64,000 nt of DNA, from positions 1,054,001-1,118,000 of the forward strand of contig NZ_QWGA01000003.1 of assembly GCF_003576245.1 (NCBI RefSeq). Direction: 5' to 3'. A program made the position numbers and the translations under genes. Source of the DNA: Henriciella algicola. Lineage in GTDB: Bacteria; Pseudomonadota; Alphaproteobacteria; Caulobacterales; Hyphomonadaceae. Shown in pieces: positions 1-7,369 of this stretch. Under the pieces are notes generated by a model. The model was not told the origin of the DNA. It saw nothing but the letters and a program-made list of their open reading frames with translations, and did no database searches. Position 1 is the first letter of the stretch. Each line of letters opens with the position of its first letter.

Positions 1-407
1 ATTCGATTATAAAGCGCCTCGGAATTCTCGACGAGATCAAGGAATGCATCAGGCAGGCCAAGCCCGCGCTGCTCTGATGCTTCCAGCGCAGGCGCTTCGC
101 GGCGCAAGCGGTATTTCGGCGACAGCGCATCCTCACGCGACATGTCACCGTCGCGCACGGCCCGCTGCATGACCAGCCAGCTTGCCGCCTGCATCAGGCG
201 CGCCGTCAGCTCCATGCTCCAGGCTGCATAGGTCAGGCCTGCCTCGCGTGGCAGTTTACGGGACATCTCACGGCCCGGCCCATCCAGATAGCTTGCGGTC
301 CGTTCGACCAGCGCCATGCCTTCTGCGAAAACCTTGTCGAAGACGCGCCCGGACGTGAAGTCCGGCTGCATCTCGTCGAGCGTTCTTTGACTGGAAACGG
401 CAGCCAT
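1..407 (-). CDS. rcdA: RcdA (DUF1465), CtrA-degradation adaptor, partial
   Basis: This gene runs off the left edge, so only the first 135 codons are present; family members are about 170 residues. The visible part begins MAAVSSQRTLDEMQPDF and continues with FTSGRVFDKVFAEGMALVE, SYLDGPGR and MELTARLMQAASWLVMQRAV, which is the DUF1465 helical-bundle pattern. In Caulobacter this family is RcdA, an adaptor that brings the cell-cycle regulator CtrA and other substrates to ClpXP at the cell pole. That function is known for the family and is inferred here. The start is the ATG at 407. A DUF1192 gene lies just upstream on the same strand, a pairing common in Alphaproteobacteria and probably co-transcribed. 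The C-terminal tail, which matters for CtrA degradation in Caulobacter, is outside the window. Confidence 0.85.
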   Translation of the reverse strand, partial: MAAVSSQRTLDEMQPDFTSGRVFDKVFAEGMALVERTASYLDGPGREMSRKLPREAGLTYAAWSMELTARLMQAASWLVMQRAVRDGDMSREDALSPKYRLRREAPALEASEQRGLGLPDAFLDLVENSEALYNR

Positions 408-501
408 ATTTCCCCTCAGCACAGTCCGCAAAAATTCATCAGCTTTAATCGAAAGGTCTACGTCCCGAGACCTTTCAAGGGTCTTAAGATCGGGTAGCCA
501 G

Positions 502-672
502 CTAGGACTTGAAAATACTGTCCGCGGCCGATTTGTGAGCCTCTTTCCTGGCAATTTCTGCCTCGCATGCCTCGATATCCGCCTTCAGCGCTTCGATCCG
601 CGCCTTCAGCTCGTCGACTGACAATCTCTCCAGATCGACCTTGGCGGGACGCGGTGTGTCCTCTTCAAACAT
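502..672 (-). CDS. DUF1192 small coiled-coil protein
   Basis: This 56-residue protein has the DUF1192 pattern: an acidic start (MFEEDTP), LSVDELKARIEALKADIEA, a lysine-rich stretch, and a C-terminal AADSIFKS. The body should be one alpha-helical coiled coil. A GTG at 693 would extend it by seven residues. The ATG at 672 is preferred because an AGGAGG Shine-Dalgarno sits eight bases upstream of it. The function of the family is unknown. Its position directly ahead of rcdA suggests the two share a transcript, which then diverges from the oxidoreductase gene at 801. Confidence 0.8.
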   Translation of the reverse strand: MFEEDTPRPAKVDLERLSVDELKARIEALKADIEACEAEIARKEAHKSAADSIFKS

Positions 673-800
673 TGATCGGGCCTCCTCCGGCACTTACCTC
701 TCGCCTTCAAGGCAAGGACAGACGCGCGCCGAAATCAAGCCTCAATCGAGACTGCCCGGCGCGAGACACAGTTAACGAAGACACCAGACAGGACGTGAAC

Positions 801-1781
801 ATGACCGACCGGATGCAGGCTATCGTGGCAAATGAGGGCGAACCGCTGAAACTGGCAGAGGTCGACCGGCCAGAAATCGGCCCGCACGATGTCCTGGTGA
901 AGGTCGCCGCCGCAGGCCTCAACCGCGCGGACCTTGTCCAGCGCGCAGGCAAGTATCCACCGCCTCCGGGCGCATCACAGATCATGGGCCTTGAATGTGC
1001 GGGCACGATTGTCGCCCTCGGCGAAAAGGTCACTCGCTGGAAAGAAGGCGACCGCGTCTGCGCCCTGCTCGCAGGCGGCGGCTATGCAGAGTTCTGCGCC
1101 GTCGACGAAGGCTCTCTTCTGCCTGTGCCGGAAAACCTGACCCTGACCGAAGCCGCTGCCCTGCCAGAGGCGATGATGACGGTCTACGCCAACATCTTTA
1201 TGCGCTCGGCCTTGAAGGCGGGCGAGAATGTCCTCATTCATGGCGGCACGTCCGGCATCGGCTCCATGGCGCTCCAGATGCTGAAGGAAGCTGGCGCCGG
1301 CACCGTCTGGACGACGGCCGGCTCTGACGAAAAATGCAAGGCCGCCACCGAGCTCGGCGCTACCCGCGCCATCAATTACAAGACTGAAGACTTCGAGAAA
1401 GTCGTCAAGGATGGCGGCGGCGCCGATGTCATCCTCGACATGGTCGGCGGCGACTATGTGCAGAAAAACATCTCTGTCGCCCGTGTGAACGGCCGTATCT
1501 GCAATATCGCCTATCTCAACGGCTCAAAAGTAGAGCTCGACCTCATCTATCTGATGATGAAACGCCTGATCCTGACCGGTACGACGCTGCGCGCCCGCTC
1601 CGCAGAGGAAAAGGCTGAAATCCGCGCCGCCATTGAAGACCAGTTCTGGCCAAAGGTCGCAAGCGGCGCCATCAAGCCGGTGATCGAGAAGGTCTACCCG
1701 GCCAGCGAAGCTGAAGCCGCACAGGCTCACATGGCCGAGGGTGGGCATATCGGCAAATTGCTGCTCGAATTCGGTGACTAG
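801..1781 (+). CDS. NAD(P)H:quinone oxidoreductase (zinc-independent MDR family)
   Basis: The 326-residue protein is a medium-chain dehydrogenase/reductase of the quinone oxidoreductase (PIG3/QorA-like) branch. The N-terminal GroES-like domain contains NRADLVQRAGKYPPPPG, typical of this branch. The Rossmann fold carries the nucleotide-binding signature HGGTSGIG at about residues 147-154. No structural or catalytic zinc cysteine set is present, which fits the zinc-free quinone reductases. The expected reaction is NAD(P)H-dependent reduction of quinones or enones in the cytoplasm. The reading frame is open upstream, but the ATG at 801 starts a protein of normal family length and follows a purine-rich AGGA. 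It diverges from the DUF1192-rcdA pair, an arrangement seen in other Alphaproteobacteria. Confidence 0.9.
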   Translation: MTDRMQAIVANEGEPLKLAEVDRPEIGPHDVLVKVAAAGLNRADLVQRAGKYPPPPGASQIMGLECAGTIVALGEKVTRWKEGDRVCALLAGGGYAEFCAVDEGSLLPVPENLTLTEAAALPEAMMTVYANIFMRSALKAGENVLIHGGTSGIGSMALQMLKEAGAGTVWTTAGSDEKCKAATELGATRAINYKTEDFEKVVKDGGGADVILDMVGGDYVQKNISVARVNGRICNIAYLNGSKVELDLIYLMMKRLILTGTTLRARSAEEKAEIRAAIEDQFWPKVASGAIKPVIEKVYPASEAEAAQAHMAEGGHIGKLLLEFGD

Positions 1782-1839
1782 TTCCGCGATATCGGCTGAA
1801 TAAACCTAAATACTCAGTAAAACGAGCGATCGCGCCTAT

Positions 1840-1860
1840 CGTACACGCTATAAGTGTGCG
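1840..1860. promoter_or_regulatory. Inverted repeat around a TATAAG box upstream of the PAS-receiver gene
   Basis: A 7-bp imperfect inverted repeat (CGTACAC at 1840-1846 and GTGTGCG at 1854-1860) flanks a TATAAG that could be a -10 element. No clear -35 is seen. It may be an operator for the downstream gene. This is a weak call based on symmetry alone. Confidence 0.25.
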
Positions 1861-1919
1861 ATGGTGTATCCAGTCGCGAGGCAATGATATTCACCCGCCT
1901 CCTGCGACCGGAGCCTTTT

Positions 1920-2807
1920 ATGGCACAGCAGAATAATCAGCACGGGAGCATGCTCCTACAGAGAGAGACCGATTTCCGGACACGGGCGGACTCCATGCCG
2001 CGACTGGCCTGGATCGCAGACGGAAGCGGCTCGATCTACTGGTACAATCGGCACTGGTTCGACTACACCGGTACCACGCTGGAAGAGATGTCAGGCTGGG
2101 GCTGGCAGGCCGTCCACCACCCAGATCACGTCGACCGCGTCGTCACACGCATCAAGGCTTGCTTCGAGACCGGAGAGCCGTGGGAGGACCTTTTCCCCCT
2201 GCGCGGGCAGGATGGCGGCTATCGCTGGTTCCTGTCTGAAGCTCAACCCGTCTTTGATGAGGACGGCAAGATCCGTTTCTGGTTCGGGACTAATATGGAT
2301 GTCACCGAACAGATCTCCGACGCCATCAGCTCTGTCACCGACCAGCCGCCTGAAGACCTCCTGCACCGCATTGAGATAAAGCCCGGCGCGACCATCGCGA
2401 TAGAACTCGCTGACCAGAGCCGGAACATTCTTGGCGAAACCCCGGCCCGCCAGACCATCCTCATCCTCGAGGATGAGCCGATGACCGCGCTCGACCTTGA
2501 AATGCGCCTCAGCGATGCTGGCTACAACATTATGGGCCCGGCGATGACCATCGCTGGCGCCGAGCGGGAGATCGAGCATGCGCTGCCAGACATCGCCCTT
2601 CTCGACTCCAATCTTGGCGGACGCAAATCCTACGGCCTCGCAGAGCGCCTGATAAAAGCTGGCGTGCCTGTCGTCTTCTGTACCGGCTATGAAGAGCTTG
2701 AAGACCTGCCAGAGCGATTGCAGAATTGCCCTGTCGTGTCCAAGCCGTTCAAGGACAGCGTCCTGATGGAGTCGATTTCAGCGGCCGCGACGCGCCCCAA
2801 CGCCTAG
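1920..2807 (+). CDS. PAS domain-receiver domain protein without a kinase
   Basis: The 295-residue protein has a PAS fold at about residues 25-132 (WIADGSGSIYWYNRHWFDYTG, GYRWFLSEAQP, TNMDVTEQ) and a receiver domain at about 178-290. The receiver keeps the acidic pair E184-D185, the phospho-acceptor D229 (IALLDSNL), T255 and K275, so it should be phosphorylatable. The PAS resembles those of HWE-type sensor kinases, but no HisKA/HWE or ATPase domain lies between the two modules. The frame is open to a GTG at 1854; the ATG at 1920 is preferred because the sequence becomes domain-like only after it. It may be a sensory-gated phospho-receiver or a phosphate sink. No cognate kinase is adjacent. Confidence 0.8.
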   Translation: MAQQNNQHGSMLLQRETDFRTRADSMPRLAWIADGSGSIYWYNRHWFDYTGTTLEEMSGWGWQAVHHPDHVDRVVTRIKACFETGEPWEDLFPLRGQDGGYRWFLSEAQPVFDEDGKIRFWFGTNMDVTEQISDAISSVTDQPPEDLLHRIEIKPGATIAIELADQSRNILGETPARQTILILEDEPMTALDLEMRLSDAGYNIMGPAMTIAGAEREIEHALPDIALLDSNLGGRKSYGLAERLIKAGVPVVFCTGYEELEDLPERLQNCPVVSKPFKDSVLMESISAAATRPNA

Positions 2808-2865
2808 ACGGGCTTCAAGGGAAGGCGGCCAACCTGTTCACGCATTGTCGTTCCGGGGGCTTCTG

Positions 2866-3573
2866 ATGAAGCATAGTGAAGGACTTGAAAATCTCGCGGC
2901 CGGATTGCGCCGCGCGCACGCCGACAACTGCACGCTCGTCGTCGGGCTGACCGGCTCGGTCGCGTGCGGAAAATCGACGCTCGCCGCCGCCCTCTGCGAA
3001 GTTCTCGCCGCTCATCACAGCGTTGAGAACGTCTCCACCGACGGCTTCCTCTGCCCGAATGCAGACCTTGAAGCCCGCGGCCTGATGATGCGCAAAGGCT
3101 TTCCGGAGAGCTATGACAATGACGCGATGCGCGCGGCGATCGCCCGTGTTCGCGTGCTGCCAACGGTCTTCCCGGTCCACAGCCATGAAATCTATGACAT
3201 CGACCCCGCGCTTGCCCGCACGATCAGCCCGCCTGACATACTGGTTCTGGAAGGTCTCGGCTTCGAGCCGCCATCCGGCAAGGAGCGCCGCGCCGGTGAG
3301 CCCGATATCCTCATCTATCTCGACGCAGAGACCGCCCATATCGAAACCTGGTTCCTCGACCGCTTCATGCGCTTCTGGCACGCAGCGGCTGACGATCCGA
3401 CATCATTTTACCAACGTTTTCGCGGTATGACCGAAGACAAAGCCCGCGCCTTTGCCCGCACCGAGGTCTGGCAGAAGATCAACCTCCCCAACCTCGAAAA
3501 CCACATCCTCCCCTTGCGCGAACACGCTGACATCGTGCTCAGGAAAGACGCTGAACACCGGTTGGTCGCCTGA
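2866..3573 (+). CDS. coaA: Type I pantothenate kinase-like P-loop kinase
   Basis: The 235-residue protein matches the bacterial CoaA/PanK-I pattern from end to end. It has a P-loop GSVACGKST at residues 30-38, STDGFLCPNADLEARGLM (family: TTDGFLYPN...LMxxKGFPESYD), HSHEIYDI, PDILVLEGLGF, and a C-terminal INLPNLENHILPLREHADIVL. CoaA phosphorylates pantothenate, the first step of coenzyme A synthesis, in the cytoplasm. The protein is shorter than E. coli CoaA (about 316 residues), mainly at the N-terminus, so another phosphoribulokinase/uridine kinase-type substrate cannot be excluded. An upstream TTG at 2845 is in frame, but the ATG at 2866 has a G-rich ribosome-binding sequence. Confidence 0.75.
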   Translation: MKHSEGLENLAAGLRRAHADNCTLVVGLTGSVACGKSTLAAALCEVLAAHHSVENVSTDGFLCPNADLEARGLMMRKGFPESYDNDAMRAAIARVRVLPTVFPVHSHEIYDIDPALARTISPPDILVLEGLGFEPPSGKERRAGEPDILIYLDAETAHIETWFLDRFMRFWHAAADDPTSFYQRFRGMTEDKARAFARTEVWQKINLPNLENHILPLREHADIVLRKDAEHRLVA

Positions 3574-3665
3574 CCTGACCGCCCACTACAAACCCTGCCT
3601 TCCCAAGGGCGTGGCTTCGTCCTATACTTGAGGCTGTTAGGAACTTTCCCGTTCTGGAACCCTGA

Positions 3666-3690
3666 CCGCCCGGCCCGAAAGGCCGGGCGG
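3666..3690 (+). promoter_or_regulatory. Strong GC hairpin in the trcR leader
   Basis: A perfect 10-bp stem (CCGCCCGGCC / GGCCGGGCGG) closes a CGAAA loop and ends 35 bases before the trcR ATG. No T-run follows it on either strand, so it is not a standard terminator. If transcribed, it would form a very stable 5' leader structure. A role in mRNA stability or in ending readthrough from the upstream kinase gene is possible but unproven. Confidence 0.45.
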
Positions 3691-3725
3691 CTGCGTTTCT
3701 GGGACCAGCATGATGGAGCCCGAAA

Positions 3726-4403
3726 ATGGCCGATATTCTGATGCCGAAGGCAACCGCCGTCTGGCTGATCGACAATACCACGCTGTCCTTCGAGCAGGTC
3801 GCTGACTTCTGCGGTCTTCACAAGCTCGAAGTCAAAGGCATCGCCGATGGAGACGTGGCCGAGAATATGCGCGGCGTTGACCCGATCTCGGGCGGTGAGC
3901 TGACCCGCGAGGAAGTTCGCAAGGGCGAAGAAAACCCGGACTATCGCCTGAAGAAGGCCGAATCCAAGATCGCGCACATCCCGCAGCCAAAGCGCAAGGG
4001 CGCGCGCTACACGCCGGTCGCCCGCCGCCAGGACAAGCCGGACGCCATCGCCTGGTTCATCCGCAACCACCCGGAAGTCTCCGACGCGCAAATCTCCAAG
4101 CTGATCGGCACCACTAAGGCGACGATTACCAATGTGCGCGACAAGTCGCACTGGAACTCGCCGAACATCAAACCGGTCGACCCGGTGACCCTCGGCCTCT
4201 GCTCGCAGATCGAGCTTGACGAAGTCGTCAACAAGGCCGTCGATCGCCGCAAGAAGATGGAAGCGCAAGCTGGCCTCGACACGGATGGCCCGGGCCTGCG
4301 CCCAGCTGAAGACGCCGACGCCGCCAGCCAGGCCGTCGACACCGATTCCGGTAATGGAGACGAGCCAAACGCCGACGACATCTTCTCGAACTTCAAGGGC
4401 TAG
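3726..4403 (+). CDS. trcR: Cell-cycle transcriptional regulator TrcR (DUF1013)
   Basis: This 225-residue protein is a full-length DUF1013 member. It begins MADILMPKATAVWLIDNT, followed by SFEQVADFCGLHKLEVKGIADGD, and has a helix-turn-helix-like segment NHPEVSDAQISKLIGTTKATI at about residues 115-135. This family is widespread in Alphaproteobacteria, and one member is named TrcR for its cell-cycle role; direct DNA contacts here are inferred from the HTH-like region. The C-terminal 40 residues are acidic, low-complexity and probably disordered. The gene stands alone, with a GC hairpin in its leader and a strong terminator directly after it, so it is probably monocistronic. Confidence 0.88.
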   Translation: MADILMPKATAVWLIDNTTLSFEQVADFCGLHKLEVKGIADGDVAENMRGVDPISGGELTREEVRKGEENPDYRLKKAESKIAHIPQPKRKGARYTPVARRQDKPDAIAWFIRNHPEVSDAQISKLIGTTKATITNVRDKSHWNSPNIKPVDPVTLGLCSQIELDEVVNKAVDRRKKMEAQAGLDTDGPGLRPAEDADAASQAVDTDSGNGDEPNADDIFSNFKG

Positions 4404-4429
4404 TCAGGCCCTTTGTCGTCGAAAAAATG

Positions 4430-4461
4430 AAAGGCGCCCTGCTATTTTGGGGCGCCTTTTT
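4430..4461 (+). terminator. Rho-independent terminator of trcR
   Basis: A 10-bp stem AAAGGCGCCC / GGGCGCCTTT is followed by a T-run, starting 26 bases after the trcR stop codon. Confidence 0.85.
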
Positions 4462-4520
4462 CTATACCGTCAGAAAACACCGCCAGTGCACCGTCACTGC
4501 ACCGCGAAAACACTGGAGAC

Positions 4521-5432
4521 CTACTCCTCCGTCCCCCGCACTTTCCGCACGGCATCCGCCATGGAATGGCGCGCACTTCCGGGGCGCAGCGGCTTGGGCT
4601 GGCTCTCAGCCGGCGCCCAACCTGACAGCCAGACGACGTTAAATGTCGCCCTCAAGCGGCCATCCGGATCGGCAAACCGCTCCGCGTAAATCTCTGCCAT
4701 CCGGGCCAGAATACGCCGCGATAGCGGCCGTCGGGGGCTCTTCTCATTGGCCGCAAAAGCCGCCTGCTCGCCCATGCCCTTGAGGTCTTTCATCAGCGCA
4801 AACGGGTCATCATAGCGAACCGTCACCGGCTCTACATCAACGACAGGCAAGGCAAATCCGGCCCGTTGCATCAGGCCCGCCATGTCCTGAAGCCCCGGCA
4901 GCGGCGAAACTCGGGGCGCAGCACCGCCCGTAATCTCGGCTTCGGCTTCCAGAAATGAGGTGCGCAATTCTGCCAGGGTACCCGCCCCGAACAGGCAACC
5001 AAGGAACAGCCCATCCGGCTTCAGCGCGTGTCTGATCTGGATCAGCGCGCCCGGCAGGTCATTGACCCAGTGGAGAGAAAGCACAGACGTAACAAGGTCA
5101 TAGGCCGCCTCGTCGGCGCCGACCTCTTCCTCATCCATCGCGCGCATGTCGAGCCCGCGTTCAGCACCGAGCGCGCGAAACGCTGGCGACAGCTCCCCCG
5201 CTTCGACTGCGCCGATCTGAACATGACCGGCCAGCATCTGCGCCAGCGTGCCGTCATGGCTGCCAAGGTCGAGCACGCGCTCGAACTGCCGGCTCACATC
5301 TTCCAGCCTTTCGATGAGATGACTCGACTCTCGCGCTTTGAGGAACGCATAGTCGCTATAATGACGGGCCGCCCGGTCGCGATTGCGCCGGTGAAGCGCC
5401 CGATTGAAGAGCTTGGGTGGAGCTGGTGACAT
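4521..5432 (-). CDS. SAM-dependent methyltransferase, NDUFAF5/BioC-like
   Basis: The 303-residue protein has a class I SAM-methyltransferase fold: motif I VLDLGSHDG at residues 53-61, then AVEAGE, a post-motif SVLSLHWVNDLPGALIQI and LKPDGLFLGCLFG. The N-terminus (LFNRALHRRNRDRAARH) and the LHWVNDLP segment are typical of NDUFAF5. NDUFAF5 helps assemble respiratory complex I in mitochondria, where it hydroxylates an arginine; the bacterial homologues are usually labelled BioC-like. It is encoded head to head with comF, a common alphaproteobacterial arrangement. Its ATG (5432) shares the CATG at 5430-5433 with the comF start, so no intergenic space exists and its promoter must lie inside comF. 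Confidence 0.82.
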   Translation of the reverse strand: MSPAPPKLFNRALHRRNRDRAARHYSDYAFLKARESSHLIERLEDVSRQFERVLDLGSHDGTLAQMLAGHVQIGAVEAGELSPAFRALGAERGLDMRAMDEEEVGADEAAYDLVTSVLSLHWVNDLPGALIQIRHALKPDGLFLGCLFGAGTLAELRTSFLEAEAEITGGAAPRVSPLPGLQDMAGLMQRAGFALPVVDVEPVTVRYDDPFALMKDLKGMGEQAAFAANEKSPRRPLSRRILARMAEIYAERFADPDGRLRATFNVVWLSGWAPAESQPKPLRPGSARHSMADAVRKVRGTEE

Positions 5433-6201
5433 GGGCCTCGATATGCACCTTGTGCGGCAGAGGGCAAAGGGCGGACTGCGCGCGGCAGCGCATTTCGTCT
5501 GGCCTTCACGCTCGCTTGTCTCCGGCCAGCATCATGGCGGCGAGGGGCTTATTGCGCCTGAAGACTTCGCCCGGCTGACCTTTCTTGGCGCCAGCGGTTG
5601 CCGCCAGTGCGCCCTGCCGCTCGAAAGCGATCTTGGTGAGGCAAGCCTTTGCGGCAAGTGCGCCGCCAAGCCGCCCCGCTGGGACGCCGCCCGCGCCGCG
5701 CTCGCCTATGACGATGTCTCACGCAAGCTGGTGCTCGATCTGAAACATGCAGGCCGCCGTGACGGTCTCTCGACCTTTGCGAACTGGATGACACTCGCGG
5801 CCCGTGAGCTGCTGGATGAGGCAGATGTGATCGTGCCAGTGCCGCTCCATTATCGGCGACTAGTGCATCGCGGCTTCAACCAGTCCTGCTGGTTGGCGCA
5901 GGCCCTGTCACAGCGCTCAGGCGTACCTTCGAAGGTTGACGCGCTCGTGCGCCGCAAGCCGACACCGAGCCAGGGCGGGCTGTCTGCACGTGAGCGCTGG
6001 CGCAATGTCCGTGCCGCATTTGAAGTGCGCCCTGCCCATCTGCCGCTGATTGAGGGAAAGCGGGTCATACTGGTCGATGACGTGTTCACGACCGGTGCGA
6101 CACTGTCGGCATGCAGCCGTGCCCTGAGGCGTGCAGGCGCGTCTCATATCTCTCTTGTGGTGCTGGCGCGCGTTGTCAGGCCATCGGACGTGACCATATA
6201 A
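5431..6201 (+). CDS. comF: ComF-family phosphoribosyltransferase
   Basis: This 256-residue ComF/GntX-type protein has a cysteine region followed by a type I phosphoribosyltransferase domain with the PRPP loop ILVDDVFTTGAT at residues 213-224. Other ComF hallmarks are VPVPLHYRRLVHRGFNQ and PSQGGLSARERWRNV. It is linked to competence and DNA uptake in other bacteria; the biochemical substrate is not settled. C57, C60, C74 and C77 form one CxxC pair set, but the usual upstream CxxC is replaced by serines (S28, S31 in PSRSLVSG). The ATG at 5431 has a GGTGGAG ribosome-binding site and overlaps the divergent methyltransferase start. An ATG at 5443 is an alternative. Confidence 0.82.
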   Translation: MGLDMHLVRQRAKGGLRAAAHFVWPSRSLVSGQHHGGEGLIAPEDFARLTFLGASGCRQCALPLESDLGEASLCGKCAAKPPRWDAARAALAYDDVSRKLVLDLKHAGRRDGLSTFANWMTLAARELLDEADVIVPVPLHYRRLVHRGFNQSCWLAQALSQRSGVPSKVDALVRRKPTPSQGGLSARERWRNVRAAFEVRPAHLPLIEGKRVILVDDVFTTGATLSACSRALRRAGASHISLVVLARVVRPSDVTI

Positions 6202-6202
6202 G
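6173..6202 (+). promoter_or_regulatory. Predicted housekeeping promoter for grxC
   Basis: TTGTCA (6173-6178) and an ATATAA box (6196-6201) are separated by 17 bases. The pair overlaps the 3' end of comF and lies about 40 bases ahead of grxC. The call rests on sequence match only. Confidence 0.4.
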
Positions 6203-6237
6203 ACGCATACTGACTGCAATCGACGAGGGTTTTTCCT

Positions 6238-6498
6238 ATGTCCGCTGTGACGATCTACACACGTGCCTTCTGCCCGTTCTGCACCCGCGCGGTGTCGCTG
6301 CTGAAGCAGAAAGGCGTCGACTTTAATGAGATCGATGCCGGCATGGACCCGGACAAAAAGCAGGAGATGATCCAGCGCTCCAATGGCGGCCGGACCTTCC
6401 CGCAGATATTTATCGGCGAAGAACATATTGGCGGCTGCGACGAGATGATGGCGCTTGAACGCTCCGGCAAGCTCGACAAGAAGCTCGCTGCGCTCTGA
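6238..6498 (+). CDS. grxC: Glutaredoxin 3
   Basis: An 86-residue dithiol glutaredoxin. The active site is C12-P-F-C15, the conserved cis-proline motif is RTFPQIF, and the glutathione-binding GGCDE follows. It reduces protein disulfides and glutathione adducts in the cytoplasm using glutathione. A GAGGG Shine-Dalgarno precedes the ATG. It is followed after 13 bases by the DUF1178 gene, and these are probably co-transcribed. Confidence 0.95.
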   Translation: MSAVTIYTRAFCPFCTRAVSLLKQKGVDFNEIDAGMDPDKKQEMIQRSNGGRTFPQIFIGEEHIGGCDEMMALERSGKLDKKLAAL

Positions 6499-6511
6499 AA
6501 GCACGCCGCTC

Positions 6512-6949
6512 ATGATCCGCTACGCACTTGAATGCAGGGATTGCGAAACCGGTTTTGACGGCTGGTTCGCCTCTTCCGAAGGGTTCGATACCCAGTCGGA
6601 AAAGGGCCTTATCGACTGCCCGAATTGCGGCGGCCACGATATCCGCAAGCAGGTCATGGCCCCTTCTGTACGCCCATCGGAGAAATCAGGCGCGAGCGAC
6701 CCAGAGAAAGTGTTTGGCAAGCTGGCCGCCCATGCGCGCCAGCACATTTCGGAAAACTACGACTATGTCGGCGACGGTTTCGCAGAAGAAGCCCGCTCCA
6801 TGTACTATGGCGAGCGCGAGCATAAGCCGATCTGGGGCGAGACCACGGCTGAGGAACGCGAGAGCCTGAAAGAGGAAGGCGTCCCCGCCGCGCCACTGCC
6901 GCCTGCGTTCGTGCCGCCGAAGAAGACCGAAAAAACCAAACTCAACTGA
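6512..6949 (+). CDS. DUF1178 zinc-ribbon protein
   Basis: The 145-residue protein starts MIRYALECRDCETGFDGWF and carries C8xxC11 and C36xxC39, a probable zinc ribbon. The central GDGFAEEARSMYYGE and a proline-rich C-terminus match DUF1178. No biochemical role is known. The open frame extends 19 codons upstream over grxC, but the ATG at 6512 gives the standard family N-terminus. Pairing with a glutaredoxin may point to a redox or metal role; this is inference. Confidence 0.85.
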   Translation: MIRYALECRDCETGFDGWFASSEGFDTQSEKGLIDCPNCGGHDIRKQVMAPSVRPSEKSGASDPEKVFGKLAAHARQHISENYDYVGDGFAEEARSMYYGEREHKPIWGETTAEERESLKEEGVPAAPLPPAFVPPKKTEKTKLN

Positions 6950-7050
6950 AACGCGGGGCGCTGCGCTGCAGCTGCGACCGCCTGACTTCTTGACCATCGG
7001 CCCGGCGTAGATAAAACCCGTTACAGAAGGCCCATGAACGGAGTTGATCA

Positions 7051-7353
7051 ATGGCGTCCAGCGAATACACCCGCGGCGAAATGAAAATCGATGCGCAATC
7101 GAAAATGTATTCGGGCTTCATGAAAGCCAGCATGTGGGGTGCCATCATCCTGCTGATCGCCGTTGGCTACATGGTTTTCACGCTGTCGGTTGGCATGAAC
7201 TGGCTCATCGCGCTGATCCTCTGCGCCGGTGCGGGCATCGCAATTGGCGTCGGCATGGGATTTGGCGGCGCATGGATCGCCACCATCATCGGTCTTGCAG
7301 GTCTTGCGCTGATCGTTCAGCTGCTCATCACCCTCTTCTCAATGGCGATGTAG
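7051..7353 (+). CDS. aa3-type cytochrome c oxidase subunit IV-like membrane protein, extended
   Basis: The first half of this 100-residue protein (YTRGEMKIDAQSKMYSGFMK followed by a hydrophobic helix) has the pattern of the bacterial aa3 oxidase subunit IV family, which normally is a single-helix protein of about 45-60 residues. Here two further glycine-rich hydrophobic segments (about residues 53-72 and 75-100) follow, giving roughly three membrane helices. The role of subunit IV is structural in the inner-membrane oxidase complex. No other oxidase genes are nearby. The family assignment rests on the short N-terminal motif, so it is less certain than the membrane topology. Confidence 0.65.
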   Translation: MASSEYTRGEMKIDAQSKMYSGFMKASMWGAIILLIAVGYMVFTLSVGMNWLIALILCAGAGIAIGVGMGFGGAWIATIIGLAGLALIVQLLITLFSMAM

Positions 7354-7369
7354 TCAGCGCCTAGCTGAC
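7353..7369. other. Short hairpin spanning two convergent stop codons
   Basis: A perfect 6-bp inverted repeat (GTCAGC / GCTGAC, 5-base loop) covers the junction between the membrane protein stop and the epoxide hydrolase stop. It has no T-run. It could act as a weak bidirectional terminator or RNA 3'-end stabiliser. Confidence 0.35.
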
